DNA of 59,226 bases from Nocardiopsis suaedae (GCF_027706745.1 NZ_JAQFWP010000043.1:1-59226), one strand, 5' to 3'; counted from the first letter of the stretch, positions 17,429-26,384 are shown. The notes: a model not told the origin generated them from the sequence alone. Program-made: numbers and translations.

Positions 17429-17663
17429 GCGCTTGTCCAGGGTTCGGCCCTCCTCGGGAAGCCGGGCGCGCGTGCGCCTGCCTGCGGTGCGCGGCATCGT
17501 GCGCGGTCGGGACGTGGTCGGGACGCCGGTGAGGACGGGCCGGAAATCGGAATGCCCGACGGCCCGATGGCGTCCGGTGGAGCCGGGGCATTCGGCGCCG
17601 GTGGCCGCCGACGAGAGAGGCGCCTGTGGGCGCGCCGGCGGTGGGGCCGGGCCGCACACGTCG

Positions 17664-18428
17664 TCACCCCTCTCCCGAGTCCGGATGGGCCCCGCCTCCG
17701 ACGAAGGCGTCCCGCAGCCGGTCGCCCGCCCCGTTGAGGCCCAGCTCGAAGGTGAACCCCTGCTCGAACCGGTAGGAGCGGCGCGGGTCCACCGGGTCGA
17801 TGCCGTTCAGGGACTCCTTGGCCCGCCGGACCACCTCCGGGTCCTTGGCGGCGATGTCCCCGGCGACCTCCAGGGCGGCCTCGCGCAGCCGCCCGGGCGG
17901 CACGACCTCCAGCACCGAGCCGAAGGCGTGCAGCTGGGCGGCGGTCGCCGGGCGGCAGGTGTACACCATCGCGCGCGCCAGGTGCCCCGGGACCAGCCGG
18001 GACAGGTGGGTGGCCGCGCCCAGCGCGCCCCGGTCGACCTCGGGCAGGGCGAAGTAGGCGTCCTCGGCCGCCAGGACCACGTCGGCGCTGCCCGCCAGCC
18101 CCACCCCGCCGCCCAGGCAGTACCCCTGGACGGCGGCCACCACCGGCGCCGGGCAGGCGTACACGGCGGCGAAGGCGGCCGCGCACCCCCGGTTGACCTC
18201 GACGAGCGCGGCGCCGCCGCCCCGCTGGACCTCTTTGATGTCGACTCCGGCGCTGAAGCCGCGCCCCTCGGCGCGCAGCAGCACGGCGCGGGTGCGCGGG
18301 GCGGCCCCGGCGGCCTCCACCGCCGCCGCGAGCCGGTGCCACCCGTCGGCGGTCAGCGCGTTGACCGGCGGGGCGTCGACCGCGATCTCGGCGGTCCCGT
18401 CCGGGTGGAGGGCGGTGGAGATCTCCAT
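17664..18428 (-). CDS. echA20: EchA20-like ring hydrolase (crotonase family)
   Basis: A 254-residue crotonase. EchA20 is an atypical member that opens the five-membered steroid D ring by hydrolysis. The oxyanion-hole motif FSAGVDIKEVQRGGG, the CLGGGVGLAGSADVV segment and LPEVDRGALGAATHLSRLV are very like mycobacterial EchA20, as is the C-terminal FEQGFTFELGLNGAGD. It is first in a minus-strand group with ipdA-ipdB-ipdC. Its start lies 12 bases from the KstR2-type palindrome, shared with the divergent SDR genes. Confidence 0.9.
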   Translation of the reverse strand: MEISTALHPDGTAEIAVDAPPVNALTADGWHRLAAAVEAAGAAPRTRAVLLRAEGRGFSAGVDIKEVQRGGGAALVEVNRGCAAAFAAVYACPAPVVAAVQGYCLGGGVGLAGSADVVLAAEDAYFALPEVDRGALGAATHLSRLVPGHLARAMVYTCRPATAAQLHAFGSVLEVVPPGRLREAALEVAGDIAAKDPEVVRRAKESLNGIDPVDPRRSYRFEQGFTFELGLNGAGDRLRDAFVGGGAHPDSGEG

Positions 18429-18439
18429 GCCTTACCTTT

Positions 18440-18457
18440 CCACCAAACGTTTGTTAG
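18440..18457. promoter_or_regulatory. KstR2-type operator in the echA20/SDR divergent promoter
   Basis: CACCAAACGTTTGTTAG (18441-18457) is the reverse-orientation match of the palindrome at 11081. Both read CTTTCTAACAA-n-CGTTTGGT on one strand. It lies 12 bases upstream of echA20 and 43 bases upstream of the plus-strand SDR gene, so one bound dimer could repress both. Confidence 0.82.
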
Positions 18458-18499
18458 AAAGAACGTAGCAGCGGGCCGCGGCGACGGAAAGGGGCCCAG

Positions 18500-19294
18500 A
18501 TGACCGGTCTGGACGGCGGGACGGTGCTGGTCACCGGCGGGGTGCGCGGCGTGGGCCGGGGCGTGTGCGCGGCCTTCGCCGGGGCGGGGGCGCACGTCGT
18601 GGCCTGCGCCCGGCACGAGCCGCAGGACCCGCCCGCCGGGGTGCGGTTCGTCCGCGCCGACATCCGCGACTCCGGCGACCTGGAGCGGCTGGCGGCCGAG
18701 ACCGGCCCCGTGCGCGCGGTGGTCGGCAACGCGGGCGGCTCCCCGCCGCTGCGCGCGGCCGAGGGCCGGGCCCGCACCCACGCCAAGATCATCGAGCTGA
18801 ACCTGACCGCGCAGCTCCTGCTCGCGCGCGCCTTCTACGGACCGCTCCGCGACAGCGGGGGCACCCTGACCTTCATCGGGAGCGTCGGCGCCGTGCGCCC
18901 TTCCCCCGGCACGGCCGCCTACGCGGCGGCCAAGGCCGGGCTGGAGAGCCTGACCGCCTCGCTGGCGGCCGAGTGGGCGCCCGAGGTGCGGGTCAACTGC
19001 GTGCGCGCCGGGATGGTGCGCACCGAGCGCAGCGCCCTGCACTTCGGCGACGGGCGGGGCCTGGAGGCCGCCGGGCGCGCCGTCCCCCTCGGGCGGCCCG
19101 CCGAGCCCCGCGAGATCGGCGAGGCGTGCGTCTTCCTGGCCTCCGACGCCGCCTCCTACATCACCGGGGCCTGCCTGCCGGTCCACGGCGGCGGCGAGCC
19201 GCCGTCCTACCCGTCGGCGCGGGGCGCGGTGGACGGGTCGGCCCACGAATCGGCCCACGGAGGCGATCGGAAGGAGAGCGGCCGTGATCTGTGA
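18500..19294 (+). CDS. Short-chain dehydrogenase of the steroid cluster
   Basis: A 264-residue SDR with the cofactor motif TGGVRGVGRGV, an unusual GNAGGSPP substrate loop, the active-site serine in FIGSVGAV and YAAAK tyrosine/lysine. Mycobacterial KstR2 regulons carry a comparable second SDR next to the Rv3548c type. The C-terminal 30 residues (SYPSARGAVDG onwards) are low-complexity and His/Ser-rich, unlike the fold. It is the first gene after the operator, and its 3' end overlaps the next SDR by 11 bases. Confidence 0.8.
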   Translation: MTGLDGGTVLVTGGVRGVGRGVCAAFAGAGAHVVACARHEPQDPPAGVRFVRADIRDSGDLERLAAETGPVRAVVGNAGGSPPLRAAEGRARTHAKIIELNLTAQLLLARAFYGPLRDSGGTLTFIGSVGAVRPSPGTAAYAAAKAGLESLTASLAAEWAPEVRVNCVRAGMVRTERSALHFGDGRGLEAAGRAVPLGRPAEPREIGEACVFLASDAASYITGACLPVHGGGEPPSYPSARGAVDGSAHESAHGGDRKESGRDL

Positions 19295-20183
19295 AGGCAG
19301 GGTCGTCCTGGTCACCGGTGCAGGGCGCGGGCTGGGGCGGGCGCACGCCCTGGAGTTCGCCCGGCAGGGCGCCCGCGTGGTCGTCAACGACCTGGGCGTC
19401 GGCCCGGACGGCACCGGAGGCGCCGACGGCCCCGCGCGGGAGACCGCCGCCGAGATCCGGGCGCGCGGCGGCGAGGCCGTGGCCTGCACCGGCGACATCG
19501 CCTCGGCGGACGGGGCCCGGGGAGCGGTGCGCACCGCCCTGGAGGCCTACGGGCGCCTGGACACGCTCGTCAACAACGCCGGGTTCGTGCGCGACCGGAT
19601 GCTGGTCAACCTCACCGAGGACGACTGGGACGCCGTGGTCCGGGCGCACCTGCGCGGGCACTTCCTGGCGCTGCGGGAGGCGGCCGCGCACTGGAGGGCC
19701 GAGGCCAAGGCGGGGCGGCGCCCCCGGGCGCGCGTGGTGAACACCTCCTCCGGCGCGGGTCTGCTGGGCGGCGTCGGGCAGGCCAACTACGCGGCGGCCA
19801 AGGCGGGCGTGGCCGCGCTGACCCTGGTGGCCGCCGCCGAGCTGGGGCGGTACGGCGTGGTGGTGAACGCGGTCGCCCCGGCGGCGCGCACCCGGATGAC
19901 CGAAGGCGTCTTCGCCGACCGGATGGCCGCGCCGGAGGCGGGCTTCGACGCGATGGACCCGGCCAACGTCTCCCCGGTGGTGGTGTGGCTGGGGTCGGAC
20001 GGGGCGGAAGGGGTGACCGGCCGGGTCTTCGAGGCGGAGGGCGGCCGCATCCGGCTGATGGACGGCTACCGCCCGGGGCCGGAGGCGGTGCGCCCGGAGA
20101 GGTGGGACCCCTCCGACGTCGGCGGCGCCGTGGCGGACCTCCTGGCCCAGGCGCCCCCGCCGGAACCGGTCTACGGGGCCTAG
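19284..20183 (+). CDS. Short-chain dehydrogenase, Rv3548c-like
   Basis: A 299-residue SDR. The N-terminus has TGAGRGLGRAHALEFARQGARVVVNDLGVG, typical of the multifunctional-enzyme-type hydroxyacyl-CoA dehydrogenases. Catalytic Ser is in NTSSGAGLLGGVGQ and Tyr/Lys in NYAAAKAG. The C-terminal WLGSDGAEGVTGRVFEAEGG is like mycobacterial Rv3548c. A GTG start at 19284 follows AAGGAG inside the end of the previous gene, so the two are co-translated. It likely oxidises a 3-hydroxyacyl-CoA intermediate in C/D-ring breakdown. Confidence 0.83.
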   Translation: MICEGRVVLVTGAGRGLGRAHALEFARQGARVVVNDLGVGPDGTGGADGPARETAAEIRARGGEAVACTGDIASADGARGAVRTALEAYGRLDTLVNNAGFVRDRMLVNLTEDDWDAVVRAHLRGHFLALREAAAHWRAEAKAGRRPRARVVNTSSGAGLLGGVGQANYAAAKAGVAALTLVAAAELGRYGVVVNAVAPAARTRMTEGVFADRMAAPEAGFDAMDPANVSPVVVWLGSDGAEGVTGRVFEAEGGRIRLMDGYRPGPEAVRPERWDPSDVGGAVADLLAQAPPPEPVYGA

Positions 20184-20343
20184 GGGGGATCATCCGGTCA
20201 TCGGCACTCAGAACGGAAATCTCGAATTCCCCCGCGGGACATCTCGCGGTCGGCCCGGCCCAAGGGTCCTGTCCGAGCATGGGGGCGCACGTCAAGGCGT
20301 CCGCAGGCCCCCCGGCGGACGGTGAACCGGAGGTCCCCCGTTC

Positions 20344-21297
20344 ATGCAGATCAGACACCGCCGAGCCGCCGCCGTCCTCGCGTCCGCGGCCACGTCCGCC
20401 ACCGTGCTCGCCGGGTGCGGGCCCAGCGCCGCCGACGGCGGCGGGGACGGCGGCGAGACCCCCGAGACCCTCGTCATCGGGGCGGTCCCCGCCGAGGAGG
20501 CCACCGGCCTGGAGAACAGCTACGGACCCGTCATCGCGATGCTGGAGGACGAGACCGGCCTGGAGGTCGAGTTCCAGTCGGCGACCGACTACGCCGCCGT
20601 CATCGAGGGCCAGCGCAGCGGGCAGATCCACATCGCGCAGTACGGCCCGTTCTCCTACTACCTCGCCGACCAGAGCGGATCGGACATCACCGTCGCCGGG
20701 GCCATGGTGCAGGAGAAGGGCGAGGAGCCCGGGTACACCTCCTACGGCATCGTCCCCTCCGGCTCCGACATCGGGTCCATCGACGACTTCGCGGGGAAGC
20801 ACCTGTGCTTCGTCGACCCCAACTCCACCTCCGGTTACCTGTACCCGCTGGCCGGGCTGCTGGACGCCGGGATCGAGGAGGGCGACTGGGAGGAGACCTA
20901 CGCCGGCGGCCACGACTCCTCGGCCATCGCCGTGGCCGAGGGCGAGTGCGACGCCGGCTTCGCGTTCGACTCCATGGTCGACGAGACCCTGGTGGAGAAC
21001 GGCTCCATCGGGGAGGGCGACCTGGAGGTCGTCTGGGAGTCCGAGACCATCACCAGCTCCCCGATCACCGTCTACAACGGCCTGGAGCCCGACCTGTTCG
21101 ACACGGTCGTGACCGCCATCGCCGAGAAGGGCAACCAGGACTACCTGGTGGAGAACGGCTACTGCGAGGAAGGCGACTGCGACCTCACCGACGAGCGGAT
21201 CTGGGGCTGGACCAGCGTTCCCGACGACTTCTACGCGCCGCTGGACGAGATCTGCGAGGCGACCGAAGCCGAGCAGTGCTCCTCGGCCGACGCCTGA
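20344..21297 (+). CDS. phnD: Phosphonate/phosphate-type ABC substrate-binding lipoprotein
   Basis: A 317-residue PhnD-family binding protein. A lipoprotein signal (RHRRAAAVLASAATSATVLAGC) ends in the LAGC lipobox at about residue 21-24, so the mature protein is anchored outside the membrane. The HIAQYGPFSYYL and FVDPNSTSGYLYPLAGL segments are characteristic of PhnD-type receptors for phosphonate, phosphite or phosphate esters. The GGAGG ribosome-binding site lies about 10 bases before the ATG. It is first of three importer genes. No C-P lyase gene is in the window, so the actual ligand is unknown. Confidence 0.9.
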   Translation: MQIRHRRAAAVLASAATSATVLAGCGPSAADGGGDGGETPETLVIGAVPAEEATGLENSYGPVIAMLEDETGLEVEFQSATDYAAVIEGQRSGQIHIAQYGPFSYYLADQSGSDITVAGAMVQEKGEEPGYTSYGIVPSGSDIGSIDDFAGKHLCFVDPNSTSGYLYPLAGLLDAGIEEGDWEETYAGGHDSSAIAVAEGECDAGFAFDSMVDETLVENGSIGEGDLEVVWESETITSSPITVYNGLEPDLFDTVVTAIAEKGNQDYLVENGYCEEGDCDLTDERIWGWTSVPDDFYAPLDEICEATEAEQCSSADA

Positions 21298-21501
21298 CGG
21301 CCGGGACCGGCGCCCCCTGATGCCACACCGGTGAGCAGGGCGGACCTCCCCCCGGACGCCCGCCGCCCTTGTCTCCCCGAGAGCCGCCGGGCACGGCCCC
21401 GCACCCCCGCGTCCCGGGCGCCGTTCCCGTGCCTCCCTGAACGCGGACACCGTCACGCCCCCGCCGTGCCCGCGGAACGACCCCGACAAGGAAGCACCAG
21501 C

Positions 21502-22347
21502 ATGGAAGCCGACAGCCGCACCGAGGACACCGAAGGCCGGGACACCGCCGCCGAGGCCGCCGTCGCCGCCGACGAGGGGACCGTCGTCGAGTTCGACGCG
21601 GTCACCAAGGCCTTCGGTGCCGACGCCCCCGCCCTGGACGAGGTCTCGCTCACCGCGCGCGCCGGGGAGGTGGTCGTCCTCCTCGGCCTCTCCGGCTCGG
21701 GCAAGTCCACCCTCCTCCGGCACGTCGACGGGCTCCAGGCGCCCACCTCCGGCCGGGTCCGGGTCCTGGGCACCGACGTGGGCGCCGCCTCCTCCCGCGA
21801 GCTGCGGCGGCTCAGGCGCCGCGTCGGGTTCGTCTTCCAGCAGTTCCACCTGGTCGGCCCGCTCACCGTGCTGGAGAACGTGTGCCACGGCGCCCTGGGG
21901 GGCCTACGCGCCCCCCGCCTGGGCCTGCCGCTCTACCCGCGCACCGTGCGGCGCGCCGCGCTGGAGCAGCTCGGCCGGGTGGGCCTGGCCGACCGGGCCT
22001 TCCAGCGCGCCGACACCCTGTCCGGCGGCCAGCAGCAGCGGGTCGCCGTCGCCCGCGCCCTGCTGCAGCGCCCCGAGATCCTCCTCGCCGACGAGCCGGT
22101 GGCCTCCCTCGACCCCGAGTCCGCCCACCAGGTCATGGAGCTGATCCGGGCCGTGGCCGCCGAGGAGCGCCTGACCGTGCTGTGCAGCCTGCACCAGGTC
22201 GACCTGGCACTGTCCTGGGGCGACCGGGTGGTGGGCCTGCGCAGCGGCCGCGTGGTGATGGACGCGCCCACCGCGGGGCTGGGCCGCGACGAGGCCATGG
22301 CCGTCTACTCCCGGGTGGGCGCACCGGCGCCCGCCCCGGTGGCCTGA
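21502..22347 (+). CDS. phnC: Phosphonate-type ABC transporter ATPase
   Basis: A 281-residue ABC ATPase. Walker A is GLSGSGKST (about 62-70), the Q loop follows in FVFQQFHLVGPL, the signature is LSGGQQQR, Walker B is LLADEPVASLDP and the H-loop histidine lies in SLHQVDLAL. The pattern is that of PhnC. It forms an importer with PhnD and the fused permease downstream (14-base gap). The ATG at 21502 is preceded by AAGGAAG. The first 25 residues are an acidic, low-complexity extension. Confidence 0.92.
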   Translation: MEADSRTEDTEGRDTAAEAAVAADEGTVVEFDAVTKAFGADAPALDEVSLTARAGEVVVLLGLSGSGKSTLLRHVDGLQAPTSGRVRVLGTDVGAASSRELRRLRRRVGFVFQQFHLVGPLTVLENVCHGALGGLRAPRLGLPLYPRTVRRAALEQLGRVGLADRAFQRADTLSGGQQQRVAVARALLQRPEILLADEPVASLDPESAHQVMELIRAVAAEERLTVLCSLHQVDLALSWGDRVVGLRSGRVVMDAPTAGLGRDEAMAVYSRVGAPAPAPVA

Positions 22348-22361
22348 GGGGCGGCGCGGCC

Positions 22362-24146
22362 ATGACGACCGCACCCGCCCCGCCCTCCCCGAACGCGCCG
22401 CTCGGCGCCCCGGCGGCTGGGCCCGGGCCGCGTACCCTGCCGCGCCCGCGCCCGGCCTCCGCCGCGGCCGCCCTGACCGGCGCCGCCCTGCTCGCCGCCG
22501 CCGTGTGGTCGCTCATCGACCTGCGGATCAATCCGGCCACCCTGGCCGACAGCGCGGGCAACGCCGCCGACTTCCTGTCCCGGATGCTGCCGCTGGACTT
22601 CCCGCCCCTGGCCGAGCTGGCGCCGCCGCTACTGGAGACCCTCGCCATCGTCACCGCCGCCACCGTGCTGTCGGTGGTGCTGAGCACCCCGCTGGCGGTG
22701 TGGGCGGCGGGCAACACCGCCCCCGGGCGCCCGGCGCGCGCCGCCGCGCGGGCGGCGATCGTCGTCGCCCGCGCCGTGCCCGACGTGGTGCTGGCCGTCC
22801 TCTTCTTCCGCATCCTGGGCTTCGGCGCCCTCACCGGGGTGCTGGCCATGGGCCTGCACTCGGTCGGCATGGTCGGCAAGCTCTACGCCGACGCGGTCGA
22901 GCAGATCGACGAGGGGCCGCGCGCCGCCCTGCGCGCAGCGGGCGCGAGCCGCCTGCAGGAGCTGGTGGGCGGTGTGCTGCCGCAGGTGCTGCCCTCGTTC
23001 ATCGCCACCGCCCTGCACCGGTTCGACGTCAACCTGCGCATCTCGGTCATCCTCGGGTTCGTCGGGGTGGCGGGCATCGGGCAGGAGATCAGCCACGCCC
23101 TCGGGCGCCTGGACTACCAGCGCGGCATGGCCCTGGCCGTCGTCGTGCTGGCGCTGTGCGTGGCCGTGGAACTGGTGTCGGTCGCCGCCCGCCGCGCCCT
23201 GCTGCCCGGGACCGAGCAGCGGGCGGGCGGCCTGGTCCGGCTGGCCGCCCGGCTCGCACCCGCGCTGGGCGCCCGCCGCGCCGGTGCGCGCGACGCCGCC
23301 GGGGCGCCGGTGGGGACGGCCGCGGGCGGGGCCGATCCGCGCGCCGCGTCCGCCGCGGCGCCGGCCTCCGGCCGGCTCACCCCCCGCTGGACCGCCGGGC
23401 GGGTGCGCCGCGCCGCCGCCGTGGCGGCCGCCGGGGCCGCCGTCCTGGCCTCGGTCGCGGCCGTCGCCACCGAGGCCCAGGCGGCGGGCTCCCGCGCCCC
23501 GCTGGAGGCCCTGGCGCTGTTCTGGCCGCCGGAGACGGGCGGCATCGGCGACCGCCTGCTGGAGGGGCTGCTGCTCACCGTGCAGATCGCCTTCGCCGCC
23601 ACGCTCCTCGGCGCCCTGCTCGCGCTCCCCGTCGGGGTCCTGGCGGCGCGCAACGTCGCCCCGAACTCCGGCGTCGCCCAGACCTGCCGCATGTTCATCG
23701 TGGTGGTCCGGGGCGTCCCCGAACTCATCCTGGCCATCGTCTTCGTGGTGATGATCGGGCTCGGGCCGGTCGCCGGGACGCTGGCCCTGGCCATCGGCGC
23801 GGTCGGGCTGCTGGGCAAGCTCGCCGCCGACTCGGTGGAGGAGGTCGACCCCGGCCCCGAGCGCGCGCTGCGGGCGGTCGGCGCGTCCGGGCCGCAGGTG
23901 TTCCTGTCCGCGACGCTGCCGCAGGCGCTGCCCGCGTTCGTCGGGCACCTCTTGTACCAGCTCGACGTGAACATCCGGTCGGCCACGGTCCTGGGCATCG
24001 TCGGCGCGGGGGGCATCGGCTACGAACTGCTCAACGCGGCGCGCGTGCAGGAGTTCGGGACGGTCACCCTGATCACGCTGATGGTGTTCGCGGTGGTGAT
24101 GGCGGTGGAGGCGCTGGCCGTCCGGCTGCGCCGCGTCGCGGCCTGA
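22362..24146 (+). CDS. phnE: Fused PhnE-PhnE permease
   Basis: A 594-residue membrane protein in which two complete PhnE-type permease domains are joined. The first covers about 25-285, the second about 345-594, with an Ala/Arg/Gly-rich linker between. Each has its own cytoplasmic EAA-type coupling loop: EQIDEGPRAALRAAGAS and EEVDPGPERALRAVGAS, the residues that contact PhnC. Most operons encode PhnE once as a homodimer or as two separate genes. Here the fusion supplies both halves as one chain. Confidence 0.9.
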   Translation: MTTAPAPPSPNAPLGAPAAGPGPRTLPRPRPASAAAALTGAALLAAAVWSLIDLRINPATLADSAGNAADFLSRMLPLDFPPLAELAPPLLETLAIVTAATVLSVVLSTPLAVWAAGNTAPGRPARAAARAAIVVARAVPDVVLAVLFFRILGFGALTGVLAMGLHSVGMVGKLYADAVEQIDEGPRAALRAAGASRLQELVGGVLPQVLPSFIATALHRFDVNLRISVILGFVGVAGIGQEISHALGRLDYQRGMALAVVVLALCVAVELVSVAARRALLPGTEQRAGGLVRLAARLAPALGARRAGARDAAGAPVGTAAGGADPRAASAAAPASGRLTPRWTAGRVRRAAAVAAAGAAVLASVAAVATEAQAAGSRAPLEALALFWPPETGGIGDRLLEGLLLTVQIAFAATLLGALLALPVGVLAARNVAPNSGVAQTCRMFIVVVRGVPELILAIVFVVMIGLGPVAGTLALAIGAVGLLGKLAADSVEEVDPGPERALRAVGASGPQVFLSATLPQALPAFVGHLLYQLDVNIRSATVLGIVGAGGIGYELLNAARVQEFGTVTLITLMVFAVVMAVEALAVRLRRVAA

Positions 24147-24365
24147 AAAGCCCGCACCCCAGGGATTCCGGACACCGGCCGGGGCGAGTAGGGTCACGGC
24201 CAGCGCCCGCCCTTCCGCGCCCGCCCCCGCGCAGTGCGCGCCGCCCGTCCCCCCGCTGACGCGCGCGCATCCGGCCCGTGTCACTGCGGGCCTGAACCGG
24301 GTCCGCGGTGGAGGATCGGATACGGGATCCGGTGGGCAGTGAGCATGTAAGAGGAGTTGAGAGTG

Positions 24366-25151
24366 ATGCCCGACAAGAAGGCGGGAGCGCTGGCCGCCGA
24401 CCGGTCCTCCCTCGGACACAAGGTGCGCTACGCGCTGCGCAACCCGGCGCGGGTGGTGCCGTACGCCTCGCGGGCCCTGCGCGACGCCGCCCTGCGGATC
24501 CGCCACCGGGGCGACCACGTGTCCTACTACCGCGCCGTGATGGCCTCGGACACCGCACGCGACCCGAAGGCCGCCGTGGGCAGCCAGTCGGAGAAGCGGT
24601 GGCTGGCACTGGGGCAGATGCAGTTCGACTACCTGGTCGGGCACGGCCTGAGCCCCGAGCACCGGCTGCTGGACATCGGCTGCGGGAACCTGCGGGCGGG
24701 CTGGCGCTTCATCGAGTACCTCGACGAGGGCAACTACTACGGGATCGACATCTCGCCGGACATCCTGGCCTCAGCGACCGATGTGCTCGCTGAGCGCAGC
24801 CTGCAGGCCAAGCTGCCGCATCTGACGCTCACGCGCGACCTGACGTTCTCCTTCCTGCCGGAGGGGAGGTTCGATGTGGTCCACGCGCACAGCGTCTTCT
24901 CGCACTCGCCGATCGAGGTGGTCGACGAGGCCCTGGCGAACGTGGGGCGGATCCTCGCCCCGAAGGGCTTCTTCGACTTCACCTTCGACCGCACCGAGGG
25001 GGCCGAGCACCACGTCCTGAGGGAGGACTTCTACTACAGGACCGAGACGCTGGTCGCGCTGGCGGAGAAGCACGGCCTGGCGGCCCGGTTCATGGACGAC
25101 TGGGAGGAGCTGCCGCACGGGCAGTCCAAGATCCGCGTCAGCGCGGAGTGA
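24366..25151 (+). CDS. Class I SAM-dependent methyltransferase
   Basis: A 261-residue protein with a basic N-terminal region and a Rossmann-type methyltransferase core. Motif I is LLDIGCGNLRAG (about 98-109), an acidic segment follows at YYGIDISPD, and the later FDVVHAHSVFSHSP motif and LAPKGFFDFTF are typical of a small-molecule or sugar methyltransferase. The ATG at 24366 is chosen over an adjacent GTG at 24363; both follow GAGGAG. It is monocistronic, with its own hairpin downstream. The substrate is not recognisable. Confidence 0.78.
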   Translation: MPDKKAGALAADRSSLGHKVRYALRNPARVVPYASRALRDAALRIRHRGDHVSYYRAVMASDTARDPKAAVGSQSEKRWLALGQMQFDYLVGHGLSPEHRLLDIGCGNLRAGWRFIEYLDEGNYYGIDISPDILASATDVLAERSLQAKLPHLTLTRDLTFSFLPEGRFDVVHAHSVFSHSPIEVVDEALANVGRILAPKGFFDFTFDRTEGAEHHVLREDFYYRTETLVALAEKHGLAARFMDDWEELPHGQSKIRVSAE

Positions 25152-25216
25152 CGGCCGCCGCCCCCAGCCCGGACCGTCCCCTCCTACGGCCGGGACGGGA
25201 CTGAAAACCGCTTGTG

Positions 25217-25264
25217 CCGAGGCGCCCTGCCACCGCACTCTTGTGTGGGCGCAGGGCGCCTCGG
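25217..25264 (+). terminator. Perfect 14-bp hairpin between methyltransferase and AAA genes
   Basis: CCGAGGCGCCCTGC (25217-25230) pairs perfectly with 25251-25264 across a 20-base loop that itself contains complementary CCAC and GTGG. It lies 66 bases after the methyltransferase stop and 59 bases before the AAA start, so it may be a terminator or a leader structure. Confidence 0.65.
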
Positions 25265-25322
25265 CGCGTCCGGCCCCGCCCCTCCCGTTCCCGCCCCCCC
25301 GTACCTGACAAGGAGCCCCTGC

Positions 25323-26384
25323 TTGCAGGCCGCCGTCACCGTTACGCCCGCGCGCGTCCCCGAACTCCTCCTGGGCCTGGCCACCGTGCGCCCCGTGTTC
25401 CTGTGGGGCGCCCCCGGCATCGGCAAGTCCTCGCTCGTGCGGTCCTTCGCCGAGTCGCTGGGCCTGGAGTGCGTGAGCCTGCTCGGCACCCAGCTCGCCC
25501 CCGAGGACCTCATCGGGGTTCCGCAGATCCGCGACGGCCGCTCGGTGTTCTGCCCGCCCGAGGCCATCGCCCGCGAGGAGCCCTACTGCCTGTTCCTCGA
25601 CGAGCTCAACGCCGCCACCCCGGACGTGCAGAAGGCGTTCTACTCGCTCATCCTGGACCGGCGCATCGGCGGGTACGAGCTGCCCCACGGCAGCATCGTC
25701 ATCGGCGCGGGCAACCGGGCCTCCGACAACGCCCTGGCCCGCCCCATCGCTTCGGCGCTGGTCAACCGGCTCACCCACGTGCACCTGCGGGCCTCGGCCA
25801 CCGACTGGCTCGCCTGGGCCTTCGGGAACGACATCCACCCCTGGATCACGGACTACATCACCGACCGCCCGGACCACCTGTGGTCGGCGCCGCCCAAGAG
25901 CGAGGAGCCGTTCTCCACGCCGCGCTCCTGGCACATGCTCTCCGACGCGCTGCACTCCTTCGGCGAGGACCTGGACGAGGAGGCGCTTCAGGTCATCGCG
26001 CACGGCACCCTCACCCCGGCGCACGCCACCGCGTTCTGCGGCTACGCCAAGATCGTGCGCAGCCGGTTCGGCTTGGAGGCCGTCATCAAGGGTGACGCGC
26101 GCTGGCCCTCCGCGGTCGAGGACCGCGACCTGCTGTACTTCCTGGCCGAGTCCTTCCGCGGCCGCCTGGCCAAGGAGCTGCCCGCCTCCCGCGAGCACGC
26201 CTCCCCGTCGGCGATGCAGTTCGCCCACCGCTCCAAGGCGCTGCTGGTGCAGCTCGCCGAGGTCTCCGTGGAGGTGGCGCGCACCGTCGTCGCCGAGGAC
26301 GCGGACGGGCTGCCGCTGCTGCCGTCCTGGTTCCTGGTCGAGGCGGCGCGCGACCTGCCGCGCCTGGTCGAGGCCCGGCGGTGA
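25323..26384 (+). CDS. MoxR-like AAA ATPase
   Basis: A 353-residue AAA+ ATPase. Walker A is GAPGIGKSS (about 29-37), Walker B FLDELN (Asp93, Glu94) and the sensor is GAGNRASDN. It resembles MoxR-type chaperone ATPases that act with VWA-domain partners. The start is a TTG at 25323, chosen because AAGGAG lies at the right distance and the upstream frame is a hairpin. The stop overlaps the next start (GTGA), so it is translationally coupled to the VWA/DUF2201 protein, its likely substrate-adapter partner. Confidence 0.88.
   Translation: MQAAVTVTPARVPELLLGLATVRPVFLWGAPGIGKSSLVRSFAESLGLECVSLLGTQLAPEDLIGVPQIRDGRSVFCPPEAIAREEPYCLFLDELNAATPDVQKAFYSLILDRRIGGYELPHGSIVIGAGNRASDNALARPIASALVNRLTHVHLRASATDWLAWAFGNDIHPWITDYITDRPDHLWSAPPKSEEPFSTPRSWHMLSDALHSFGEDLDEEALQVIAHGTLTPAHATAFCGYAKIVRSRFGLEAVIKGDARWPSAVEDRDLLYFLAESFRGRLAKELPASREHASPSAMQFAHRSKALLVQLAEVSVEVARTVVAEDADGLPLLPSWFLVEAARDLPRLVEARR

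Noticed and set aside
20310-20345. PHO box upstream of phnD
   Set aside because: GGTGAAC and GTTCAT occur near the start but not as the direct GTTCACC repeats of the usual PhoP site.
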